Assembly (NCBI GenBank): GCA_963699225.1
Contig: OY969423.1
Span: 1,054,001-1,118,000 of the forward strand
Length of the DNA stretch: 64,000 nucleotides
DNA from: VRUE01 sp963699225
Lineage (GTDB): Bacteria > Actinomycetota > Thermoleophilia > Solirubrobacterales > 70-9
Reading direction: 5' to 3'
Shown here: positions 57,815 through 64,000 of the stretch, piece after piece
Layout: each line of letters begins with the position of its first letter
How positions within the stretch are numbered: the first letter of the stretch is position 1
Made by a program: the position numbers and the translations under genes
The notes under the pieces: model-generated
Database searches by the model: none
What the model was told of the DNA's origin: nothing
What the model saw: the letters and a program-made list of their open reading frames with translations, nothing else

Positions 57815-58450
57815 TCAGTTGAAGAGGACCAGACCGGTGACCGACACCGGCATCCGCTTTGGCAGCTGCCCGCGCTCGCCGCAGGCGATCGTCACCGCGG
57901 TGTGTTCGGTGAGGGCGCGCAGCGCGTCGGTGTCTTCGCTCAGCGGTGGACCGTCGATCAGCAGCAGGTCATAGGCACGCTTGAGGCGCTCGATCGCGTG
58001 GTCGCAGCGCTCGGAGTCGAGCAGCGCCACCGGCTTCGGCTCGGGCTCGCCGGCGACGATGCAGGTGAGCGGCTCGGTTGCGCGGCCGGCTGCGGGACCG
58101 GCGAGGACCAGCGGCTGCAGGATCTCGCCGGCATCGGCCTCGTCGAGCAGGTAGTCGTGCAGTCCGGGACCGCCGGCGAGCCCGAGCCTCTCGGCCAGAG
58201 CCGGCCGGGCGAGATCGCACTCCAGTAGCGCCACCCGGCGGCCTTCCGCGGTGGCGGCGGCGGCCAGGCCCAGTGCCACCTGGCCCTTGGCCGGCCCAGT
58301 CACGAATACGGAACCGGTCTTGGTCAGCTTCGTCGCCAGCTCGGCGTAGGCCTGCAGCTCGGCGCGCCCCAATGCTCCCGGTCGGCTCGACGAGCGCTCG
58401 GAGCGCTCCACCTCAGCCAGAATCGGTTGCTTGTTGCGGCGTCCCAGCAT
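57815..58450 (-). CDS. MinD/BY-kinase-like ATPase fold with degenerate P-loop
   Basis: 211 aa. Fold of the ParA/MinD/tyrosine-kinase type: VFVTGPAKGQVALGLAAAATA at the P-loop position, LLECDLARPALAERLGL (Walker A'-like) and YDLLLIDGPPLSEDTDALRA (Walker B). The normal GKS/GKT is missing (GPAKGQVA), so ATP binding is doubtful. It also lacks a C-terminal Tyr cluster, ending in GLVLFN. The argS stop overlaps its ATG 58450 (TGATG). Role unknown, possibly in capsule or envelope polysaccharide control. Confidence 0.75.
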   Translation of the reverse strand: MLGRRNKQPILAEVERSERSSSRPGALGRAELQAYAELATKLTKTGSVFVTGPAKGQVALGLAAAATAEGRRVALLECDLARPALAERLGLAGGPGLHDYLLDEADAGEILQPLVLAGPAAGRATEPLTCIVAGEPEPKPVALLDSERCDHAIERLKRAYDLLLIDGPPLSEDTDALRALTEHTAVTIACGERGQLPKRMPVSVTGLVLFN

Positions 58451-60105
58451 CACATCCGCTCCGGGGCGGAGATGCCCAGTAGATCAAGTGAGCCGGCGAT
58501 AGTGCGCATCGTGAGCAGGGAGAGTGCCAGGCGCGAGCGCTCCACACCCTCACCCTCGGCGCCGACGACCTGGCAGTCGCGGTAGAAGCCGTGGAAATCG
58601 GCGGCGACGGCGGTCGCGTAAGTGCAGATCCGGTGCGGGGCTCGGCGCTCGGCGGCCTCACGGACCTCATCGGGAAACTCGAGCAGGCGCTTGATCAGCT
58701 CGCGCTCGGTCGGTTCCAGCGCCGTCCCCGGCGTCGCCGCCCCGGCTCCGCCGGCGACCTCTTCCTGCGGCTGCTCGGCTTTGCGCAGGATGCTGGCGAT
58801 CCGCGCGTGCGCGTACTGGACGTAGTAGACCGGATTGTCGTTGGACTGACGGCGGGCGAGCTCGAGGTCGAGGTCGACTGTGGTGTCGTGACTGCGCCAG
58901 AGCATGAACCAGCGCGTCGCGTCGACGCCGATGTCGTCGAGCAGCTCATCGAGCGAGACGAAGTCGCCGCTGCGCTTCGACATCTGCGCCCGCTCGCCGC
59001 TTTCGACGATGTGTACGAGCCGCATGATCAGCGCCTCGAAGCGCTCCGGGTCCGCCCCCAGGGCCTCGATCGCGGCGCGCACGCGGGGGACGTAGCCGTG
59101 GTGATCAGCGCCGAGGATGTTGATCAGACGGCCAAAGCCCCGCTCCAGCTTGTCCCAGTGGTAGGCGACGTCGGCGGCGAGGTAAGTCGGTTCGCCGTTG
59201 GCGCGGATCAGCACCCGGTCCTTGTCGTCGCCGAAGGTGGTGGTGCGCAGCCAGAGCGCCTCCTCGTGGCGGTAGGTATGACCCGCTTTGTCGAGCTGCG
59301 CCAGGGCGGCGTCGACCTCGCCGCGGCTGTAGAGGTCGCGCTCGGAGAACCAGGTGTCGAAGCGCACGCCGAAGCGATCGAGCGTGCCTCGCACCTGCTC
59401 GAGGATCAACTCGACGCCCCGGCTGCCGATCGCCTCGAGGTCCTCGGCCCCGATCCCCTCACTGGCGATCTGCCGGCCGAGCTCGACCACGTAGTCACCG
59501 GCGTAGCCGTCCGTGGGCGGCTCCTCGCCCTTGATCCGCGCCGCGATCGAGGCGGCGAAGCGTTCGATCTGGCCGCCGGCGTCGTTGACATAGAACTCGC
59601 GCTGGACCTCGTGGCCGGCCGCCTCGAGGAGGCGGACGAGGGAGTCGCCGTAGGCCGCGTGGCGGCCGCCGCCGACGTGCAGCGGGCCGGTCGGGTTGGC
59701 CGAGACGAACTCGACCAGGATGCGCTCGGGCGAGTCGGTCGGCGAGGGGCCGAGCTGCTCACCGGCGCCGGCGAGGCTGAGCATGGCCCGCCGGTACCAA
59801 TCGTCGGCGAGGAAGAAGTTGAGGAAGCCGGGGCCGGCCACCTCGATTCGCTCGATCGTCTCGTCGCCCAGCTCGGAGCTCAGCAGCTCGGCCAGACGGG
59901 CGGCGACGTCGCGCGGGTTTTCGCCCAGCGGAGCGGCCAGCAGCATCGCCGCGTTGGAGCTGTAGTCGCCCAGCTCGGCTTTCGGCGGCCGCTCCAGACT
60001 GGGCTCGGGCCCGCTCGGCTCACCCTCGCGCAGGGCGCGACAGGCGGCGTCGACTGCGCTGCGCAGGGTGGCGATCGGATCGGTTGCTGCCATCGTCGCG
60101 CTCAT
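58450..60105 (-). CDS. argS: Arginyl-tRNA synthetase
   Basis: 551 aa class I synthetase. N-terminal Add1 domain, then SANPTGPLHVGGGRHAAYGDSL (HIGH as HVGG), YVNDAGGQ, and the KMSKS equivalent AQMSKRSGDFVSLDEL; C-terminal helical anticodon-binding domain with DNPVYYVQYAHARI. ATG 60105, or ATG 60093 four codons later. Followed by a coupled degenerate P-loop gene. Confidence 0.96.
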   Translation of the reverse strand: MSATMAATDPIATLRSAVDAACRALREGEPSGPEPSLERPPKAELGDYSSNAAMLLAAPLGENPRDVAARLAELLSSELGDETIERIEVAGPGFLNFFLADDWYRRAMLSLAGAGEQLGPSPTDSPERILVEFVSANPTGPLHVGGGRHAAYGDSLVRLLEAAGHEVQREFYVNDAGGQIERFAASIAARIKGEEPPTDGYAGDYVVELGRQIASEGIGAEDLEAIGSRGVELILEQVRGTLDRFGVRFDTWFSERDLYSRGEVDAALAQLDKAGHTYRHEEALWLRTTTFGDDKDRVLIRANGEPTYLAADVAYHWDKLERGFGRLINILGADHHGYVPRVRAAIEALGADPERFEALIMRLVHIVESGERAQMSKRSGDFVSLDELLDDIGVDATRWFMLWRSHDTTVDLDLELARRQSNDNPVYYVQYAHARIASILRKAEQPQEEVAGGAGAATPGTALEPTERELIKRLLEFPDEVREAAERRAPHRICTYATAVAADFHGFYRDCQVVGAEGEGVERSRLALSLLTMRTIAGSLDLLGISAPERM

Positions 60106-60171
60106 CGTATGGAGAGCGGCAGCGGCCGCGCTCTGTCATCGCCGCGCAGGCCACTGAGTACGCTGGCCGGC

Positions 60172-60912
60172 GTGCGGATCGCCGCAATTACCGACATCCA
60201 CGCCAATCTGCCCGCGCTGGAAGCCGTGCTCGAGGCGGTCGAGGAGGCCGGCGCCGAGGAGATCTGGTGCCTCGGCGACGTGCTCGGCTACGGGGTCGAG
60301 CCCGATGCCTGCGCCGCCCTCGTGCGCGAGCGCTGCGCGATCTCGCTGGTCGGCAACCACAACCTCGCGGTGCTGGGGGCGCTCGATATCGACTCCTTCT
60401 CCGAGGCGGCCGCCCTGGCGGTCGAGTGGACGCGGGCAAACGTCAGCGAGGAGACGCTGGAGTTCCTGCGCGAGCTCGAGCCGGAGGGCGAGCGCGGTGA
60501 GATCGGCCTCTTCCACGCCTCGCCGCGCGACCCGGTCTGGGAGTACGTGCTCTCCAGCGAGCAGGCCGACGCCGGCATCGACGCCAACCCGCGCCGCATC
60601 GGGCTGATCGGCCACTCGCACGTGGCGCTCTTCTTCGGCCGTCCCAACGGCGGCTCCCGGGACGACACCCGCGGTGCCCAGGCGAGCGACGACGCCCTGC
60701 TCGAGCTGGGTAGCGGCGCCTGGCTGCTCAACCCCGGCAGCGTCGGCCAGCCGCGTGACGGCGATCCGCGCGCAGCCTGGCTGGAGCTCGACACCGAGGC
60801 GGCGACGGCTCGCTTCCACCGCGTGCCCTACGAGATCGAGCGCGCCGCCGCGCCAATCGCCGCCGCCGGCCTGCCGAGCCGCCTCGCCGACCGCCTCTAC
60901 ACCGGCCAGTGA
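60172..60912 (+). CDS. Calcineurin-like metallophosphoesterase (YfcE/DUF2233-type small phosphatase)
   Basis: 246 aa. All five motif blocks: ITDIHANLPALEAVL (DxH), CLGDVLGYGVEPDA (GDxxGYG), LVGNHNLAVLG (GNHD as GNHN), GLFHASPRD, GHSHVALFF (GHTH as GHSH) and LNPGSVGQPRDGDPRA. The GNHN and GDVLGYGVEP forms are typical of the bacterial phosphodiesterase group often misannotated as diadenosine tetraphosphatases. GTG 60172. The stop overlaps a GTG used by an upstream reading of the lipoprotein gene. Substrate unknown. Confidence 0.9.
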   Translation: MRIAAITDIHANLPALEAVLEAVEEAGAEEIWCLGDVLGYGVEPDACAALVRERCAISLVGNHNLAVLGALDIDSFSEAAALAVEWTRANVSEETLEFLRELEPEGERGEIGLFHASPRDPVWEYVLSSEQADAGIDANPRRIGLIGHSHVALFFGRPNGGSRDDTRGAQASDDALLELGSGAWLLNPGSVGQPRDGDPRAAWLELDTEAATARFHRVPYEIERAAAPIAAAGLPSRLADRLYTGQ

Positions 60913-60932
60913 CGCTCAAATGCAGGGAAAAT

Positions 60933-61559
60933 ATGCCCCAGAGGTGGTTGTCTAGACTCGCAACGGTGCGTCAGCTGGCCATATCCACGCTCGCCCTCTC
61001 CCTCGGCATCGCGGCGGCACTCGCCCTCGTCTCCTGCGGGGGTGGCGAAGACGCCAAGCTGCTGCCCGGCAACACCGCCGCGGAAATCACCGAAAACCTG
61101 GATCTGGTCAAGCAGTACGCCGAAGAAGGCGAATGCGTGGGGGCCGAAAATGCCGTTAGCGACATCAATTCCCAGATCGAAGGGCTGACCGGCGTCGATC
61201 CCAAGCTGGTCGAAGCGCTCAAGCGCGGTGCCACGCGGCTGAGCGAAGTCGTCGCCGGCTGCGAAGAAGAAGAGACCGAAGCGGTCGCCCCCGAGAGCGA
61301 AGCGACGACCACCGAAGAAACCGAAAAGACGCCCCCGGGCCTGGAAAAGAAGGAAGAAAAGGAACGGGAAAAGGAAGAAAAGGCGCTCGAAAAGGAAGTA
61401 GAGAAGGCGGAAAAAAAAGAACCGCCGGCGGTTGAAAAAACGACGCCCGAAGAAACGCCGACCACGCCCACCACGCCCTCGACCGAAGGCGGCGGCACCG
61501 ACGCGCCGGGCGGGGTCAGCCCGGCCGCTCCGGCTACACCTGAACAGGGGAACGAATAA
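60933..61559 (+). CDS. Lipoprotein with highly charged C-terminal segment
   Basis: About 208 aa: signal peptide with lipobox ALVSCGGG, a helical part with two Cys (GECVGAENA, VAGCEEEETE), then a long Glu/Lys stretch (repeated EEKE/EKE units) and a Thr/Pro/Gly tail. The start is not certain: ATG 60933 after AGGGA is chosen, but GTG 60909 and GTG 60966 are in frame. Glutamate is coded mostly by GAA here, whereas adjacent genes use GAG. The stop overlaps the kinase ATG (TAATG), so it is coupled to the kinase and may be its extracellular partner. Function unknown. Confidence 0.75.
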   Translation: MPQRWLSRLATVRQLAISTLALSLGIAAALALVSCGGGEDAKLLPGNTAAEITENLDLVKQYAEEGECVGAENAVSDINSQIEGLTGVDPKLVEALKRGATRLSEVVAGCEEEETEAVAPESEATTTEETEKTPPGLEKKEEKEREKEEKALEKEVEKAEKKEPPAVEKTTPEETPTTPTTPSTEGGGTDAPGGVSPAAPATPEQGNE

Positions 61560-62794
61560 TGGCCTCGGGAATCCTCTCTGGGCGCTACGAGATCGGCGAG
61601 CGGCTCGGCTCGGGCGGCATGTCGAGCGTGCACCAGGCGACCGACCTGATCCTCGAGCGCACGGTCGCGGTCAAGATCCTCGCCGAGCACCTCTCCGACG
61701 ACGAGCGCTTCGTCGCCCGCTTCCGCCGCGAGGCGCTGGCGGTGGCGAAGCTGATCCACCCCAACATCGTCCAGGTCTACGACACCGGCATCGACGACGG
61801 CCGCCACTACATCGTCATGGAGTACGTGCAGGGCCGCTCCGGGGCGCAGATCCTGCAGCGCCACGGCCCGCTCGACGGCGATACCACGGCCGAGATCGGC
61901 GCCCAGGCCTGCGCCGGCCTCGACTACGCCCACCGGCGCGGGATCATCCACCGCGACGTCAAGCCCGGCAACCTGATGATCGTCGGCGGCCCGGTCGGCG
62001 GCGGCGAGATGACGATGAAGCTGACCGACTTCGGCATCGCTCGCGCGGTCGAACAGACCCGCATCACCCAGGTCGGCTCGGTCGTCGGCACCGCCGCCTA
62101 CCTCTCGCCCGAGCAGGTGCGCGGCGAGGAGGCGACGCCGGCCACCGACGTCTACGCGCTCGGCGTCGTCCTCTACCAGTTCCTCACTGGACGCCTGCCG
62201 TACGAGGGATCGACCCTGGCCGAGCTGGCGGTGCGCCAGCAAAACGAGAAGCCGCTACCGCCCAGCACTTACAACGGCGAGGTGCCGGATACGCTCGGCG
62301 CCGCTGTACTGCGGGCATTGGAGGGCGATCCCAACCGCCGCTACGCCAGCGCCAGCGAGTTCGCCGGCGGCCTCGCCCTCGGCATGCAGGGCGAGGACGT
62401 GACCCTGCCGCTGGAAGCTGGAACCGCCGCGACCAACGTGCTCGGCGGTGGCGAGACAGCGACCCGCCGCCTCGACCAGACCGCCCAGACCGAGTACCGC
62501 CCAGCCCAGCCCTCGCCGACACGACGCCCGGTGGCACGCGCGCCGCAGCAGCAGGCACCATCCCCGCCGGTCCGCCCCGCTGTGCAAGCGCCACCTAAGC
62601 GCAGCGCCTTCTCGCGCTTCACCCGCTTCGTCATGGCCCTCGTCGCTCTGGTCCTGATCGCCGCCGCGGTCGCCGCGGCCGTGATCTACACGACCGACAA
62701 GGCGACCGGGATCAAGGCGACCGAAGTCGCCGGCAACACGGTCGACAAGGTCGTCGAAGAATTCAAGGAACTGGTCAAGAAGAACCAGGAATAG
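61559..62794 (+). CDS. Membrane serine/threonine protein kinase (PknB-type)
   Basis: 411 aa. Kinase domain 1-270: GSGGMSSV (Gly loop), VAVKI with K39, HRDVKPGN (131-138), DFG 157-159, GTAAYLSPEQ and DVYALGVVLYQFLTG. A Pro/Gln-rich linker follows, then one membrane helix about 355-377 and a short external segment of 34 residues, so there are no PASTA domains. All catalytic residues are present. Coupled to the charged lipoprotein upstream, which could be its extracellular partner or substrate. Confidence 0.94.
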   Translation: MASGILSGRYEIGERLGSGGMSSVHQATDLILERTVAVKILAEHLSDDERFVARFRREALAVAKLIHPNIVQVYDTGIDDGRHYIVMEYVQGRSGAQILQRHGPLDGDTTAEIGAQACAGLDYAHRRGIIHRDVKPGNLMIVGGPVGGGEMTMKLTDFGIARAVEQTRITQVGSVVGTAAYLSPEQVRGEEATPATDVYALGVVLYQFLTGRLPYEGSTLAELAVRQQNEKPLPPSTYNGEVPDTLGAAVLRALEGDPNRRYASASEFAGGLALGMQGEDVTLPLEAGTAATNVLGGGETATRRLDQTAQTEYRPAQPSPTRRPVARAPQQQAPSPPVRPAVQAPPKRSAFSRFTRFVMALVALVLIAAAVAAAVIYTTDKATGIKATEVAGNTVDKVVEEFKELVKKNQE

Positions 62795-62801
62795 TGGCGG
62801 C

Positions 62802-64000
62802 TCAGGCGGACCAGGGTGAATTCCCGGAGAGAATCGCCCTCGAGTAGTCACTGAACTTCCCGATCTCGATCGCGGCGCGAGCGTGCACCATCAGCTCCTG
62901 CAGGTAGGTGAGGTTGTGGACGCAGAGCAGGCGGACCGCGGTCAGCTCCTCGGCCCGGGAGAGGTAGCTGATGTAGTCGCGGTCGTGGTTCTGGCAGGCC
63001 GGGCAGGGGCAACCCGCGGCGATCGGGTTGCGATCGCCGCTGTGGCCAGACTTGCGCAGGTCGAGGCGGAAGCGGTTTTCGGGGTCGGGGACGAGGGCGA
63101 CGCCGTGGCGGGCGAGGCGGGTCGGCACGGCGCAGTCGAAGACGTCGAGGCCGAGCGCGATGCCGGCGAGCAGGTCGTCGACCTCGCCGATGCCGAGTAG
63201 GTGCTTGGGCGCCGCCTCGGGCAGCAGCGGCGCGGTCATGCCGAGCACCTCGCGCATCTCCGCCTTGTCGCGGCCGAGGGTGCCGCCGATCGCCAGCCCG
63301 TCGACGCCGGCAGAGGAGACGGCCTCGGCCGACTCGCGACGCAGGTCCTCGTAGACACCGCCCTGAACGATGCCGAAGACCGCCTGGCGCGCCGGCCCCT
63401 CGCGCTCGTGCCACTCGAGGCAGCGCGCGAGCCAGCGGTGGGTGCGCTCGGTCGAGCGGGCGGTGTAGTCGCGGTCGGCGTGGAAGGGGGTGCACTCGTC
63501 GAAAACCAGGGCGATGTCGGAGCCAAGCGCCGCCTGCACCTGCATCGAGACCTCGGGTGAGATGAACAGCTCGGTGCCGTCGCGGTAGGAGCGGAAGTGC
63601 ACCCCCTCCTCCTCAATCGAGACCACCGAGCCCTGCTCGCCGCCCTGACGGCCACTGCCCTTGACCTCGTTGGCGACGCCGCCGTGGGCCAGCGAGAAGA
63701 CCTGGAAGCCGCCGGAATCAGTGATCAGCGCCCGCTCCCAGCCCATGAAGCCGTGCAGGCCGCCGGCAGCGGCGATCCGCTCCGGACCCGGCGAGACGAA
63801 GAGGTGGTACGTGTTGCCCAGAACCATCTCGTAGCCGAGCGCGGCCACCTCGTGCGATTCGAGCCCGCGCACGGTGCCCTTCGTCGCCAGCGGGATGAAG
63901 GCCGGAGTGTGGACGGGGCCGTGAGCCGTGTCCAGCACGCCGGTCCGCGCCGCCCCGTCGCGCGCCCCGATCTCGAACCTAAGTCTGTCTGCCTCGGCGC
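62802..64000 (-). CDS. tgt: tRNA-guanine transglycosylase (queuine tRNA-ribosyltransferase), 5' end cut
   Basis: Exchanges guanine 34 for preQ1 in GUN anticodon tRNAs. The frame is open to the window edge (…EADRLRFEIGARDGAARTG before the GTG at 63938), so the true start lies beyond 64000. Motifs: TDSGGFQVFSL (catalytic Asp), GIVQGG, FDCAVPTRLARHG (nucleophile region) and the zinc site CPCPACQNHD...HN. About 399 residues are visible, almost full length. Confidence 0.95.
   Translation of the reverse strand, partial: AEADRLRFEIGARDGAARTGVLDTAHGPVHTPAFIPLATKGTVRGLESHEVAALGYEMVLGNTYHLFVSPGPERIAAAGGLHGFMGWERALITDSGGFQVFSLAHGGVANEVKGSGRQGGEQGSVVSIEEEGVHFRSYRDGTELFISPEVSMQVQAALGSDIALVFDECTPFHADRDYTARSTERTHRWLARCLEWHEREGPARQAVFGIVQGGVYEDLRRESAEAVSSAGVDGLAIGGTLGRDKAEMREVLGMTAPLLPEAAPKHLLGIGEVDDLLAGIALGLDVFDCAVPTRLARHGVALVPDPENRFRLDLRKSGHSGDRNPIAAGCPCPACQNHDRDYISYLSRAEELTAVRLLCVHNLTYLQELMVHARAAIEIGKFSDYSRAILSGNSPWSA

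Overview
The window is 64 kb of GC-rich, densely packed bacterial chromosome. The gene complement points to a Gram-positive actinobacterium, probably class Thermoleophilia (Solirubrobacterales-like). The grounds are an actinobacterial TCGAAC-N4-GTTCG SOS box before lexA, a high-molecular-weight FabG4-type reductase in a mycobacteria-like fatty-acid cluster, an actinobacterial-type c-di-AMP riboswitch, System I cytochrome c maturation (ccmEF and ccmGH) and a very large secreted repeat protein. The exact taxon is inference. Both window edges cut a gene: a thiolase on the left and tgt on the right.

Layout. 1-7.9 kb: a co-directional lipid-metabolism cluster (thiolase, FabG4-like reductase, MaoC-type hydratase, two acyl-CoA dehydrogenases, then an acyl-CoA ligase and an NTF2-like protein). 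8-17.2 kb: a GGDEF-EAL protein, a YyaL/DUF255 protein, glutamine synthetase, an AhpD-like protein, a small secreted protein, an RlpA-like protein behind a c-di-AMP (ydaO) riboswitch, RNase P RNA, an SDR and lexA. 17.3-24.5 kb: tRNA-Leu(GAG) followed by an apparent genomic island, bounded on the far side by a second copy of the tRNA 3' half that still has a terminator hairpin behind it. The island carries a 1048-aa predicted helical-repeat protein divergent from a HEPN-like protein, two paralogous sigma-factor-like genes and a membrane protein; no integrase is visible. 24.6-36.3 kb: two very small membrane proteins, an MMPL transporter, a receiver/histidine kinase/LuxR-regulator operon, a Kup potassium transporter whose start region looks frameshifted, a DUF2252 protein, an MFS exporter and a GAP-family protein. 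36.3-40.1 kb: a zinc-uptake operon with a natural permease-lipoprotein fusion, ending in a Fur/Zur repressor and preceded by a palindromic Zur-box candidate. 40.1-45.1 kb: dtd, pdxH, a TetR/methyltransferase/acetyltransferase operon and an alkane hydroxylase-rubredoxin-TetR operon with a matching operator. 45.1-64 kb: secG, ccmF-ccmE, an SDR, a 960-aa secreted repeat protein, a winged-helix regulator, an amidohydrolase, a large LuxR ATPase regulator, tRNA-Gly, ccmG-ccmH, a degenerate P-loop protein, argS, a metallophosphoesterase, a charged lipoprotein with a serine/threonine kinase, and tgt.

How the parts fit. The left cluster and the alkB operon together suggest growth on alkanes or long-chain lipids: terminal hydroxylation by AlkB with rubredoxin, CoA activation, then beta-oxidation-like steps. 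The four ccm genes sit in two places about 8.6 kb apart and should act together in haem attachment. Many genes overlap by GTGA, ATGA or TGATG junctions, indicating translational coupling.

The least explained parts are the tRNA-Leu island, a set of long perfect intergenic palindromes (two share a GCGC hairpin plus a TGAGT bulge), and the 960-aa secreted repeat protein.
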